From Streptomyces roseofulvus (GTDB lineage Bacteria; Actinomycetota; Actinomycetes; Streptomycetales; Streptomycetaceae), in the NCBI RefSeq assembly GCF_039534915.1, contig NZ_BAAAWE010000001.1, forward strand, positions 7,564,001 to 7,628,000: a DNA stretch of 64,000 nt. The letters are read 5' to 3'. Shown piece after piece: positions 36,422-45,865 of the stretch (the stretch's first letter is position 1; every line of letters starts with the position of its first letter). The notes beneath the pieces are model-generated. The model saw only the letters and a list, made by a program, of their open reading frames with translations, had not been told where the DNA came from and did no database searches. The position numbers were made by a program, and so were the translations under genes.

Positions 36422-37975
36422 TTATTCGACCTCATCAGACGGCTGGCTGTGCGGAGTGGGGGAGTCGGTGCCCGCGTGCTTGTCGGCGTTGAACGCCTCC
36501 CACATCAGCCCGGGTTCGCGGGCGGACGTGCGGGGAGCGGGGGCCGGCTCGGGGCCGGTGCGGACGACCGGGGTCGGTACGGGGGTGTCGCGGCGGCGGC
36601 GCGGCAGACCGTTGAGGGTCTTCCCGTCGATGAACGGGTCCGCACCGTCGTCCAGCGACGGAAGGAGGGGGGCGGGCGCCGGCGGCGGCACGGGCAGCGG
36701 GGCCGGGGCCGGCGGCGGGACGGACGGGGTGCCGCGCTTCGGCAGCGGGCGGATCGGTCCGGCCGCGCGCTTCCGGGCGGGCTCAGGGGTTCTCACGACG
36801 GGCTTCTCCACCGTGGTGATCAGGCGCCGGGGTACGAGGATCACGGCCCGTACGCCTCCGTAGGCGGAGGGACGCAGGTCGACGTCGCAGCCGTGCTCGC
36901 GGGCCAGTCGGCTGACCACCGGCAGGCCGAGCTGCGTCACCTCGCCCAGTCCGGCCAGGAACATGCCCGACGCCGACTCCGTCATGACGCGGTTGATGCG
37001 GTGCCGGACCTCCTCGGTGAGGCCGACGCCGCGGTCCTCGATCTCGATCGCGATGCCCGAGGGCACCTCGACGGCGCTCACCTCCACGGGGGTGTGCGGC
37101 GGCGAGAACGACGTGGCGTTGTCGAGGAGCTCGGCGAGCAGGTGGATCAGCGGCTCGGCGCCGGGGCCGATGACCGCCGCCTCCGTGACCGACTGGAGCT
37201 TCACCCGCGGGTAGTCCACGATGCGCGACATGGCGCCGCGCAGCACGTCGTAGAGCGGGATGGGCTTCGACCACTGGCGGCCGGGGCGGGCGTCGCCGAG
37301 GACGGCGATGCTGGCCGCGAGGCGGCCGATGAGGGCGTTGCGGTGGTCGACGTCCTGGAGACCGCGGGCGAGCACCAGGTCCGTGCCGTGGACGATCTGC
37401 ATCTCCCGCAGGTCCTTGGCGAGCTGGTGCACGATCGCCTGGACGCGGCGCGCGACGGCCACGAGCGCCCGCTGGGACGAGTCCCGGGTGTTCTCCTCGG
37501 CCTCCACCGCCTCCAGCAGGGTCCGCAGCGCTCCCCTGAGGGCGTCGGTGAACCCGTCGTCGAGGTGGTCGCCGAAACGGACGGAGTTCACGATCTCCGA
37601 CGCCGGATCGCCCTTCTGGAGCCGGGCGACGGCGGCCGGCAGGAGCTCCTCGGCCAGCCACACGGTGGTGGTCCGCTGGTCGGCGAGGCGTCCGAGCAGC
37701 GCGGCCTCGCGCTCCGCGTGGGCCTGCTGCGCGGCCTGCACCGTGCGGGTGTGCCGGGCCGCCTCGGCCGCCCGCGCCAGACGCACGGTCAGCGCGGCGC
37801 TGCCGACGGTGAGGGAGACCGCCGCGAAGCCGTACCAGGCCACCGGTGTCCGTATCTCGGCAGGCGCGAAGAGCAGCCCTATGGCGAAGAGTGCGGCCAG
37901 GACCCCCGGCGGGACGAGCCACACCGGAGCCACCGCACCGGGCCTGGCTCTGGATGTTGAACCTGCGCGAACCAT
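36422..37975 (-). CDS. cvnA: Conservon sensor CvnA, histidine-kinase-like (conservon 2)
   Basis: 517-residue membrane protein. Two membrane helices near the N-terminus (about 18-38 and 46-66) with almost no external loop, a helical linker, then an HATPase domain with N box ELLDNATSFSPP, G1 EIEDRGVGL and G2 GLPVVSRLA. The C-terminus is Pro/Ala-rich and disordered. ATG 37975 is preferred over TTG 37978. The 426-bp gene-free region upstream holds palindromes that may control the operon cvnA-B-C-D-P450. Confidence 0.91.
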   Translation of the reverse strand: MVRAGSTSRARPGAVAPVWLVPPGVLAALFAIGLLFAPAEIRTPVAWYGFAAVSLTVGSAALTVRLARAAEAARHTRTVQAAQQAHAEREAALLGRLADQRTTTVWLAEELLPAAVARLQKGDPASEIVNSVRFGDHLDDGFTDALRGALRTLLEAVEAEENTRDSSQRALVAVARRVQAIVHQLAKDLREMQIVHGTDLVLARGLQDVDHRNALIGRLAASIAVLGDARPGRQWSKPIPLYDVLRGAMSRIVDYPRVKLQSVTEAAVIGPGAEPLIHLLAELLDNATSFSPPHTPVEVSAVEVPSGIAIEIEDRGVGLTEEVRHRINRVMTESASGMFLAGLGEVTQLGLPVVSRLAREHGCDVDLRPSAYGGVRAVILVPRRLITTVEKPVVRTPEPARKRAAGPIRPLPKRGTPSVPPPAPAPLPVPPPAPAPLLPSLDDGADPFIDGKTLNGLPRRRRDTPVPTPVVRTGPEPAPAPRTSAREPGLMWEAFNADKHAGTDSPTPHSQPSDEVE

Positions 37976-37978
37976 CAA

Positions 37979-38404
37979 CGGTTTCCCTCAGCGTCTGGAA
38001 TAGGAGAGGACTGAAGTGGCGCGACGAACCGGCAGGAAAGAGTGAACATGCGATCGATCGCGTACGCGTGCTCGAACGGGACCGTTTCCGGGTTCCTTCG
38101 CTCACACGTCGATGCCCGTGTCTCCCTGTGGCCGTGCTCCGTCTAGGCGCCCGCTCCCAGCGTTCATGACTCGCTGTGAGCGCGGCGCAACACATCTGCG
38201 GAGCATAGTCAGTTCGGGATTGGCGTGTGACCTCGATGGAAGGAAGGGTTCTATCAATCAAACTGGCCCTATAAGAGGGCAGAAATGCATAGCGAAAATG
38301 ACAACAACTGATCAGGGTCAGTGCTTTTTACCGGTCATTCCGAAACGCAGGGGGAGCCGGAACGCGCGCCCGCCGCGCGCCCTCCGTCGCCCCTCCCGTT
38401 CGCC
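37979..38404. promoter_or_regulatory. Control region of conservon 2
   Basis: 426-bp intergenic stretch between cvnA and the convergently placed end of the SWIM gene. Its part at 38200-38340 is markedly A/T-rich for this genome. A weak hairpin (GCCCT-ATAAG-AGGGC) lies near 38269-38283. No coding potential seen. Confidence 0.5.
38050..38068. promoter_or_regulatory. Overlapping palindromes upstream of cvnA (conservon 2)
   Basis: GCGATCGATCGC (12-bp perfect palindrome) overlaps CGCGTACGCG (10-bp perfect palindrome). They lie about 75-93 bp before the cvnA start. Candidate operator pair; binding protein unknown. Confidence 0.4.
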
Positions 38405-39733
38405 CTAACCCTCGCCCTCGCCGTCGCCCTCGGCCTCGCCCCTCGCCGTCGAGAGGGCCGCCGCCGGATCCCGGTCCGCCGGACCGACCGGGGACCAGCC
38501 GTCCCCCTCCCGCCGGTACGGCCACCACCGGCCGTCCTCGCCGAGCCGCAGCTGGGCCCGCGCCCCCGCTGCCGTCCATCGCGCCCCCGACCGGCTCAGC
38601 TCCGGGCGTTCGCCGTCCTCCCAGGCGTCGGCGAGCCGTGCCGAAGCCCGCGCCAGGGCCTCCTCGTCCGGGGCCCAGGACCCCTCCAGCACGGCGAGGG
38701 CCGCGACCCCTCCCCACCGCCACGCGCGCGTGGCGGCGTCCAGCTCCGCCCGCGACCGCCCGGTGCGGGAGGCCAGCCGCGCCGCCACCCACGCGGGCGG
38801 TCCGCCGGCCGCGAGCCGGACCGCGTCCTCGGCGACCGTCAGGTCCGCCGCCGGCCCGCCCACCGGGGCCGGACGCCCGGCCAGCAGTTCCGTCAGCAGC
38901 CGGTGGGCGCGGGCCGCCGTGTCGGCCGCCAGGAACTCCAGCGCGGCCGGCTCCACACCCGGCTCCGGATCCGTCTCCGTGTCCAGCGACGGCGGCTCCC
39001 CGGGCCCTGCCTCCGGCACCGGCGCGGCGGGCAGCGGCGGCAGAATGTCCCGCAGCGCGTACGCCTCCGCCGCCGAGACCCCGGCCGGAATGTCCGCCGC
39101 CCCGGCGTCCCGCGGCGCGTCCGGCGACGGGGTCCGGCCGCCCGCGCGGGCGGCGCTGCGGTCCTGGAGCGCGTCCACGACCGCCCGCTGGCCCCGCCCC
39201 CGCATGAGGAGCAGCGCGAACGGGTCCTCGTCCAGGATCCGGGCCATCTGGTGGCAGAGCGCCACCGTGTGCGGGCAGTGGTCCCACGCCTCGCAGCCGC
39301 ACTCCGGCTCCAGGTCGCCGATGCCGGGCAGCAGTTCGACGCCGACGCCGGCCGCGTCCTCCACCAGGTGCGGCGGCACCTCGTGGTCGAGCAGCGCGGC
39401 GATGTGCCCGGCGCTGTCGACGGCGAGGTCGAGCAGCCGGTCCCACTCCTCGTCCGTCAGCGTGCGCACCAGCACGTCGCTGCGGTACGCCGTGCCGTCA
39501 CGGTCCTGCACCACGGCGGTGATGCGCCCCGGCCGCACCGACACCGCGCCGACGGCCCCCGCGCGCGCGTGCGCCCGGCCCGCCTTCACCTGCCGGCCGT
39601 CCAGCGCCGTGTCCTCCAGCGCCTTCAGCCACGCCCGCCCCCACCAGGTGCGGGTGAACGCCCCGCCGCGCACCGGCGGCGGCACCGCGATGGTCAGCTC
39701 CTCGGCCCCGTGGCCCGTCCCGTACTCGCTCAT
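38405..39733 (-). CDS. SWIM zinc-finger protein
   Basis: 442-residue protein. The SWIM-type zinc site is clear: Cys145, Cys147, Cys153 and His155 in CGCEAWDHCPH. An N-terminal segment (GGAFTRTWWGRAWLKALED) is typical of SWIM proteins that travel with SNF2 helicases. The C-terminal half is acidic and Ala/Pro-rich. ATG 39733 overlaps the SNF2 stop (ATGA), so the two are translated together and probably act in one complex. SWIM domains bind DNA or proteins. Confidence 0.88.
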   Translation of the reverse strand: MSEYGTGHGAEELTIAVPPPVRGGAFTRTWWGRAWLKALEDTALDGRQVKAGRAHARAGAVGAVSVRPGRITAVVQDRDGTAYRSDVLVRTLTDEEWDRLLDLAVDSAGHIAALLDHEVPPHLVEDAAGVGVELLPGIGDLEPECGCEAWDHCPHTVALCHQMARILDEDPFALLLMRGRGQRAVVDALQDRSAARAGGRTPSPDAPRDAGAADIPAGVSAAEAYALRDILPPLPAAPVPEAGPGEPPSLDTETDPEPGVEPAALEFLAADTAARAHRLLTELLAGRPAPVGGPAADLTVAEDAVRLAAGGPPAWVAARLASRTGRSRAELDAATRAWRWGGVAALAVLEGSWAPDEEALARASARLADAWEDGERPELSRSGARWTAAGARAQLRLGEDGRWWPYRREGDGWSPVGPADRDPAAALSTARGEAEGDGEGEG

Positions 39734-42678
39734 CGTCCGTCCCCGTCCCCGCGCAGCCGGACCAGCTCCGCCAGTTCCGCGTCGGTCAGTTCGGTCAGCT
39801 CCGGCGGCGCGTCGCCCGACGTGCCCAGCACCGCGTCGGCCAGCTCGCGCTTGCGGTCGAGCAGGGCGGCGATCCGGTCCTCGACGGTCCCCTCCGCGAC
39901 GATCCGGTGCACCTGCACCGGCCGCGTCTGCCCGATCCGGTACGCCCGGTCGGTGGCCTGCGCCTCCACGGCCGGGTTCCACCAGCGGTCGTAGTGCACC
40001 ACGTGTTCGGCCCGGGTCAGGTTGAGCCCCGTCCCCGCCGCCTTCAGCGACAGCAGGAAGACCGGCACCTCGCCGTCCTGGAAGCGGGCCACCATCGCCT
40101 CCCGCTCGGCGACCGGGGTGCCGCCGTGCAGGAACTGCGTCCGCACCCCGCGCTCCGCCAGATGCGCCTCCAGGAGCCTGGCCATCCCGACGTACTGGGT
40201 GAAGACCAGGGTGCTCGCCCCCTCGGCGAGGATCGTGTCGAGGAGTTCGTCGAGGAGCTCCAGCTTCCCCGAACGGCCCGCGATCCGGGGCCGGTCCTCC
40301 TTCAGGTACTGCGCCGGGTGGTTGCAGATCTGCTTCAGCGAGGTCAGCAGCTTCACCACGAGCCCGCGCCGCGCCATGCCGTCGGCCGCCGCGATCGCGA
40401 GCAGGTTCTCGCGCACCACCGCCTCGTACAGACCGGCCTGTTCCGGCGTCAGGGAGACGGCCCGGTCGGTCTCGGTCTTGGGCGGCAGCTCCGGCGCGAT
40501 CCCCGGATCGGACTTGCGGCGGCGCAGCAGGAAGGGACGGACCAGCGCGCCCAGCCGCTCCGCCGCGGCCGGGTCCGAACCGCCCTCGACGGCGGCGGCG
40601 TACCGGCGGCGGAAGGCACCGAGCCCGCCGAGCAGCCCCGGGGTCGTCCAGTCGAGGATGGCCCACAGCTCGGAGAGGTTGTTCTCCACCGGCGTGCCGG
40701 ACAGCGCCACGCGCGCGCGTGCGCCGATCGTGCGCAGCCGGCGGGCCGTCGCCGAGTACGGGTTCTTCACGTGCTGGGCCTCGTCCGCCACGAGCAGCCC
40801 CCACGGCCGGGCGGCCAGCCGCTCGGCGTCGAGCCGCATGGTGCCGTACGTGGTGAGGACGACGTCCCCGTCCGCGAGCCCGTCGAGGTCGCGCGTGGTG
40901 CCGTGGAAGCGGCGCACGCGCGTGCCGGGCGCGAACCGCTCGAACTCCCGCTGCCAGTTGCCCATCAGCGAGGTCGGGCAGACGACGAGCGTCGGGCCCG
41001 CGGTGGCCGGATCGCCCTGCCGGTGCAGATGCAGCGCGATGAGGGTGATGGTCTTGCCCAGGCCCATGTCGTCGGCGAGGCAGCCGCCGAGGCCGAGCGA
41101 GGTCATCCGGTGCAGCCAGTTCAGTCCGCGCAGCTGGTAGTCGCGGAGGGTGGCGGCGAGCGCGGCGGGCTGCGGGACCTCGCGGACGCCGCCCTCGGGG
41201 TCCGCGAGGCGCTCGCGCAGCCGCTCCAGGGCGCCGGTCGCGACCACCTCGAACCGGCGGCCGTCGACCTCGGTGCTGCCGGTGAGGACGGCGGCGAGCG
41301 CGTCGACCGGCGACAGCTTGCGGTCCTGCCGCTCCCGGGCGCGCAGCACCTCCGCCGGATCGACCAGGACCCACCGGTCGCGCAGCCGCACGAGCGGCCG
41401 CCCGGCCTCGGCGAGCCGGTCCAGCTCGGAGCGCGTCAGCTCCTGGTCGCCCACGGAGAAACGCCAGTTGAAGGCGAGCAGCGCGTCGGCGGAGAGGAAC
41501 GACGGCAGACCGCCGCCGGCTCCTCCGGTCTCCGCAGGACCGTCGCTCCACCCTGATCCCGCCCCGGTCGCCGGCTCCACCGGCCCGACCACCGCGCGCG
41601 CGGTCAGCCGGTCCGTCAGCTCGCGCGGCCAGTGGACGTGCATGCCGGTCGCGGCGAGCGCCCGGGACGCCGGTCCCAGCAGCTCGACGACCTCCTCGTC
41701 GGCCAGCTCCATCGCGTCCGGCACGGCCGCCGCGAGCAGCGGGGCCAGCGCCGGCCAGGCGCGCGCGGCCCGCCGCAGCGCCAGCAGGGCGTCCATCCGG
41801 GCGCGCGGCCCGAGCGCCGCCGCCGCCGGCCCGGCACCCGACCAGGCCTCTGCCGCGTCCACGACCACCGCCGGATCCGCGGCGGAGTGCAGCTGGAGCA
41901 CGGCACGGAACGACGGAACCTCCGACGCGCCGGACCCGGAGCCGGCGCCGGACAGTTCGAGCCGGAGCGACAGCCGTACCCCCGCGTCGTGACCGGCCGC
42001 CAGATCGGCGGCCCACGGGCGCTGCTCGGGTACGGACTGCGCCGCCGCCGCGGCGAACGCCGGACCGCCGGCGGCGAGTTCCGCGGCCGGCGTACGGGGA
42101 AGGGTGTCGGCGACGGCGTCCAGGAAGGCGCGGAGCAGCGCCTCCGGCTCCGGCAGCAGCCATTCCTCCGGCTCGTCCGGCTCCTCCGCCCGACCCAGCG
42201 GGACGGCGTGCGCGGTCGGCGGCATCGACGCGGCGAGCGTCCGCAGCCGGTCCAGCTCCTCGGGCCCCAACGGCCCCGCCCGCCAGGCGTCATGACCCGC
42301 CGTCGTCACCCCGGGCAGCAGCAGTCCGCGCGCCGTGAGGTCCAGGGCGAGCAGGGCCGCGCCGCCCCAGAAGGCGGCCGCCGGGTCGGCGTCCCCGGCG
42401 AGCCGGGCGCGGGCGAGCAGCGGCAGGGCGTCCCGTACCGACAGGAGGAGCGCGGGGACCGGCACCGGCTGGAGCTCCGCCGCGTCCACCACGGTGATCT
42501 CGCCCCCCACCGCCCCCGGCGGGGCGGCGACGGGTGCGCCGTCGGGCGACCAGAGGGCGATCCGGCCCGCCCGGGGCGGATCGGCGGGGAGGAACACGGC
42601 GGCCGGTACGGCCGGGCCGGAGCACGGCGCGGAGGGTTCGGGAGCGGAGCCGGAGGACCGGAACGACGACGTCAACAC
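39730..42678 (-). CDS. SNF2-family DEAD/H helicase
   Basis: 982-residue SNF2-type ATPase. An N-terminal region of about 500 residues, including a helicase-associated domain, precedes the motor: Walker A in LADDMGLGKT (about residue 535), Walker B in VADEAQHVKN (about 630), and motifs V-VI in SLKAAGTGLNL and ATDRAYRIGQTR. SNF2 proteins move along dsDNA and remodel bound protein. Start is uncertain among GTG 42678, TTG 42675 and GTG 42687; a GGGGA motif lies just before the first two. Coupled to the SWIM protein downstream. Confidence 0.92.
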   Translation of the reverse strand: MLTSSFRSSGSAPEPSAPCSGPAVPAAVFLPADPPRAGRIALWSPDGAPVAAPPGAVGGEITVVDAAELQPVPVPALLLSVRDALPLLARARLAGDADPAAAFWGGAALLALDLTARGLLLPGVTTAGHDAWRAGPLGPEELDRLRTLAASMPPTAHAVPLGRAEEPDEPEEWLLPEPEALLRAFLDAVADTLPRTPAAELAAGGPAFAAAAAQSVPEQRPWAADLAAGHDAGVRLSLRLELSGAGSGSGASEVPSFRAVLQLHSAADPAVVVDAAEAWSGAGPAAAALGPRARMDALLALRRAARAWPALAPLLAAAVPDAMELADEEVVELLGPASRALAATGMHVHWPRELTDRLTARAVVGPVEPATGAGSGWSDGPAETGGAGGGLPSFLSADALLAFNWRFSVGDQELTRSELDRLAEAGRPLVRLRDRWVLVDPAEVLRARERQDRKLSPVDALAAVLTGSTEVDGRRFEVVATGALERLRERLADPEGGVREVPQPAALAATLRDYQLRGLNWLHRMTSLGLGGCLADDMGLGKTITLIALHLHRQGDPATAGPTLVVCPTSLMGNWQREFERFAPGTRVRRFHGTTRDLDGLADGDVVLTTYGTMRLDAERLAARPWGLLVADEAQHVKNPYSATARRLRTIGARARVALSGTPVENNLSELWAILDWTTPGLLGGLGAFRRRYAAAVEGGSDPAAAERLGALVRPFLLRRRKSDPGIAPELPPKTETDRAVSLTPEQAGLYEAVVRENLLAIAAADGMARRGLVVKLLTSLKQICNHPAQYLKEDRPRIAGRSGKLELLDELLDTILAEGASTLVFTQYVGMARLLEAHLAERGVRTQFLHGGTPVAEREAMVARFQDGEVPVFLLSLKAAGTGLNLTRAEHVVHYDRWWNPAVEAQATDRAYRIGQTRPVQVHRIVAEGTVEDRIAALLDRKRELADAVLGTSGDAPPELTELTDAELAELVRLRGDGDGR

Positions 42679-42954
42679 ATTCCCCACATATGACTGCCGG
42701 TGAGAGCGAGCGGCCGACCCTACCTCACGCCCGCCGCGGACCACGCGCCTCCGCGCGTGACGCCCGCCACAGGTGCCCCGGACCCGTGCCGGGGGTGGGG
42801 AAGGCCCCACCCCCGGGCCCCGGCCCGCACCAGCGCCCAGCCGGGTGGTGACGCCATGGTTCCGGACCGTCACCGATCCCTACGGTGAGGACCAAGGCCG
42901 CCCGCCCGTTGCGGACGGCCGTCGCCCCCGCCTCACAGAAGCCGGAGCCCCTCC

Positions 42955-44043
42955 ATGTCCCAGGCCATCGCCACCGCCCCCGCCCCGGCGCCCGCCGCCC
43001 GGCCGCGGCGCGGCAGCGAGTTCTCCCCGCTCCTGCGCACGGTGAAGGACCAGGGGCTGCTCGACCATCGTCCCGGCTGGTACGCCCGGGACATCGCGCT
43101 CACCCTCCTCGGGATCGCCGCCGTCGCCGGCGGCCTCCTGCTGGCCGGACCGACCTGGTGGTCCGTCCTGCTCGCCGTGCCCCTCGCGGTGCTCTCGGCG
43201 CGTGCCGCCTTCGTCGCGCACGACGCCGGCCACGCCCAGGTCACCGCGGACCGCCGGGCCGGGCGCGCCGTCCAGCTCGTCCACGCCAACCTGCTCCTCG
43301 GCATGAGCCGCGAGTGGTGGAACGACAAGCACAACCGGCACCACGCCAACCCCAACCACCTCGACAAGGACCCGGACGTCGCCGCCGACGTCCTCGTCTT
43401 CGCCGAGCACCAGACCGCCGGCCGCACCGGCCTGCGCGGCTTCCTCACCCGCCACCAGGCCCTGCTCTTCTTCCCGCTGACCACCCTGGAGGGCCTCGCG
43501 CTCAAGCTGTACGGCGTCCAGGCCCTGCTCGCGAAGGACGGCCCCTACCGCACCCGGCGCGAGCGCCTCACCGAAGGCGCCCTGCTGCTGCTCCACTTCG
43601 CCGGGTACACGGCGCTGCTCCTCACCGCCCTCACGCCCGTCCAGGCGCTGGTCTTCGCGCTCGTCCACCAGATGCTGTTCGGCGTCCACCTCGGCATGGC
43701 CTTCGCCCCCAACCACAAGGGCATGGACCGGCCCGACCAGCACGAGGACGGCGACAGCTGGGGCCATCTGCGCCGGCAGGTGCTCACCTCCCGCAACATC
43801 CGGGGCGGCGTCCTCACCGACTGGTTCCTCGGCGGCCTCAACTACCAGGTCGAGCACCACCTCTTCCCGTCCATGCCCCGCCCCCACCTGCGGATCGCCC
43901 AGCCCGCCGTCCGCGCGCACTGCCGGGCCCTGGGCATCCCGTACACCGAGACCGGCTTCGTCGACTCCTACCGGCAGGCCCTCGGCCACCTGCACGAGGT
44001 GGGCGCCCCCCTGCGCGAGGAGCGCGCGGGACGCCCGGAGTAG
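42955..44043 (+). CDS. Membrane fatty acid desaturase
   Basis: 362-residue di-iron acyl desaturase. The three His boxes are HDAGH (89-93), HNRHH (126-130) and QVEHH (298-302), the last being typical of front-end/acyl-lipid desaturases. Four membrane helices lie between. It would introduce a double bond in membrane lipid acyl chains with electrons from ferredoxin. ATG 42955 has GGAG 7 nt upstream. Divergent from the SNF2 gene. Confidence 0.93.
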   Translation: MSQAIATAPAPAPAARPRRGSEFSPLLRTVKDQGLLDHRPGWYARDIALTLLGIAAVAGGLLLAGPTWWSVLLAVPLAVLSARAAFVAHDAGHAQVTADRRAGRAVQLVHANLLLGMSREWWNDKHNRHHANPNHLDKDPDVAADVLVFAEHQTAGRTGLRGFLTRHQALLFFPLTTLEGLALKLYGVQALLAKDGPYRTRRERLTEGALLLLHFAGYTALLLTALTPVQALVFALVHQMLFGVHLGMAFAPNHKGMDRPDQHEDGDSWGHLRRQVLTSRNIRGGVLTDWFLGGLNYQVEHHLFPSMPRPHLRIAQPAVRAHCRALGIPYTETGFVDSYRQALGHLHEVGAPLREERAGRPE

Positions 44044-44091
44044 GGTCGCGGGCGTCAGCGGTCACCGCAGAGAACCAGGGGGGTCTCCCGC

Positions 44092-44637
44092 ATGGGCGAC
44101 GGCACCGTCACCACGGTCAGCAGCAACGGCACCTATTCCTTCAGCAAGCCCAACCGCCCGTCGATCACGCTCCTCGCGGGGCTCGGCGTGGAGGGCGACG
44201 TGCACGCCGGAGTCACGGTCAAGCACCGTTCCCGGGTCGCGCAGGACCCGACGCAGCCGAACCTCCGGCAGGTCCACCTCATCCAGGCCGAGCTCTTCGA
44301 CGAGGTCGCCGAGGCCGGTTTCGAGGTGGCCCCCGGCGACCTCGGCGAGAACGTCACCACCCGCGGCATCGACCTGCTCGCCCTGCCCACCGGCACCCGC
44401 CTCCGCCTCGGCGCCGAGGCCGTCGTCGAGGTCACCGGCCTGCGCAACCCCTGCGCCCAGATCGACGACTTCCGCCACGGACTGCTCAAGCAGGTCGTGG
44501 GCCGCGACGCCGACGGCGAGATCGTCCGCAAGTCCGGGATCATGGGCATCGTGCTGACCGGCGGCGAGGTCCGCCCCGGCGACCCGATCGCCGTGGAGCT
44601 GCCGGCCGAACCGCACCGCCCGCTGGACCGCGTCTGA
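44092..44637 (+). CDS. MOSC-domain protein
   Basis: 181-residue MOSC protein (sulfur-carrier domain of molybdenum-cofactor sulfurases and amidoxime reductases). GLGVEGDVHAG, PGDLGENVTTRGIDL and the conserved Cys in GLRNPCAQID are present. It would carry a sulfur or handle oxidised N-compounds; the partner is unknown. GGGGGG precedes ATG 44092. Same direction as the desaturase, 48 bp behind it. Confidence 0.9.
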   Translation: MGDGTVTTVSSNGTYSFSKPNRPSITLLAGLGVEGDVHAGVTVKHRSRVAQDPTQPNLRQVHLIQAELFDEVAEAGFEVAPGDLGENVTTRGIDLLALPTGTRLRLGAEAVVEVTGLRNPCAQIDDFRHGLLKQVVGRDADGEIVRKSGIMGIVLTGGEVRPGDPIAVELPAEPHRPLDRV

Positions 44638-44643
44638 GCCCGG

Positions 44644-44656
44644 CCGGGGCCCCCGG
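44644..44656. terminator. Short bidirectional hairpin
   Basis: CCGGGG-C-CCCCGG between the convergent MOSC gene and the hypothetical gene at 44657. Could end both transcripts, but the stem is only 6 bp. Confidence 0.35.
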
Positions 44657-45463
44657 TCAGGAGGGGCGTACGGCCAGCGCGTCGAGCCCTTCGAGGAGGG
44701 CGGGCAGCCGGGGGCCCCGGGCCACCGGCAGCACCTCGCGCGGGTAGTCGTCGAGCAGCACGAAGGCCATGTCGTCGGTGCGGGCCACGAGCGACCAGCC
44801 GGGGCCGTCGGCGCGGAGCATCCGCGCGCCCTCCCCGGCGAAGCCGGACCGCACCCGGCCGACCGGCGGCGGCTCCTTCAGATAGCTCCGCAGCTCGTCC
44901 AGGGCGCGGCGCACCTGGGCGTACGGGCCGGTCGGCTCTTCCCGCGCGGCCTCGTCCGGCTGCGCCGCGGCGGGTGGCGGCTCGATCTGACCGCGCCATT
45001 CCTGCCAGTGCCGGGCCACCTCGTCGGCGCCGAGCCGCCGCTGGGCGGGGCCCCACTCGTCCTCGGCGGGCGGTGCCAGCGGGGCGGGGTCGCCCGCCTC
45101 CGGCGCGGGGTCGTGCGGGTCGGGGAGGCCGGGGGCCCGGGTGGCCACGGCGAGCGGCCAGCCGGGCAGTCCGGCGACGACGGACCCCTCGTCGGGCGAG
45201 AGGTCGTAGGCCATGCCGCAGTCCCAGGAGGCAATGGCGACCGCGACCAGCGAGACGTCGTCGATCACGACCGTCCAGCGGGCGCCGAGCCCGTCCTGGC
45301 CGAAGACGAGCCCGTACCCCGTCTCGTACGGTTCGAGGCCCAGGGCGGCGCAGGCCGCCGGGTAGTCGTCGCCGAGCACGCTGGGGAACTGCGCGGGCGT
45401 GAGCAGGCACGCGGTCAGCACGTACAGCGAGTCCTCGCCCGCCGCCGGTTCCGTCGCCGCCAC
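44657..45463 (-). CDS. Conserved hypothetical protein
   Basis: 268-residue soluble protein without a known domain. It begins with a globular part (LYVLTACLLTPAQFPSVLG, TVVIDDVSLVAVAIASWDCG), has a Pro/Ala/Glu-rich middle (about 125-190), and ends in a second globular part (GPGWSLVARTDDMAFVLLDD). The pattern suggests a regulator or immunity-like partner rather than an enzyme. GTG 45463 has GGGAGG 5 nt upstream. Confidence 0.7.
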   Translation of the reverse strand: MAATEPAAGEDSLYVLTACLLTPAQFPSVLGDDYPAACAALGLEPYETGYGLVFGQDGLGARWTVVIDDVSLVAVAIASWDCGMAYDLSPDEGSVVAGLPGWPLAVATRAPGLPDPHDPAPEAGDPAPLAPPAEDEWGPAQRRLGADEVARHWQEWRGQIEPPPAAAQPDEAAREEPTGPYAQVRRALDELRSYLKEPPPVGRVRSGFAGEGARMLRADGPGWSLVARTDDMAFVLLDDYPREVLPVARGPRLPALLEGLDALAVRPS

Positions 45464-45553
45464 GGCACCCTCCCCATCTCGTCGCCCATCGGATCGTCGG
45501 CGCACCTTAACCAGTGAGTAACCCGCGCGTCGAGGGTCCCCGGGGTGTGAGAC

Positions 45554-45865
45554 TCAGCGCTCCCTGATCCCGAGCAGCGAGCGGGCGACGGTCTCGGGCG
45601 TCTGGTTGCGCTCCCGGGCGAGGGTGAGCACGGCGCGGCAGGCCAGCTCGTTGACGCCGAAGGTGAGCTGGCCGGGGGAGACCCAGGCGACGGCCTCGTC
45701 CATCCGGTCCTGGTCGTCCTCGGCGCAGGCGGCCACGTAGACCGCCGCGGCCTCGAAGAGGTTGCGGCCCTGGCGCCCGGAGCGGGCGGCTGGGGCGGCC
45801 TCGCTCCCGGAAGCGCGTCGGGCGGAGGGGAGGAGCTTGCGCATGCGTTCCGCTATCCGTGCCAC
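45554..45865 (-). CDS. Small conserved hypothetical protein
   Basis: 103-residue mostly helical protein (NLFEAAAVYVAACAEDDQDR, LTFGVNELACRAVLTLARER) with an N-terminal basic stretch (MRKLLPSARRASGS). No recognised domain. GTG 45865 start. Single gene between a hypothetical gene and the methyltransferase, all in the same direction. Confidence 0.65.
   Translation of the reverse strand: MARIAERMRKLLPSARRASGSEAAPAARSGRQGRNLFEAAAVYVAACAEDDQDRMDEAVAWVSPGQLTFGVNELACRAVLTLARERNQTPETVARSLLGIRER

Noticed and set aside
38269..38283. GCCCT-ATAAG-AGGGC hairpin as a terminator of the conservon 2 region
   Set aside because: Only 5 bp of stem in an A/T-rich promoter region and placed upstream of, not after, the operon.
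39907..41556. Long plus-strand frame opposite the SNF2 gene
   Set aside because: Antisense shadow of the helicase; no ribosome site or known motif, and the SNF2 motifs are unambiguous on the other strand.
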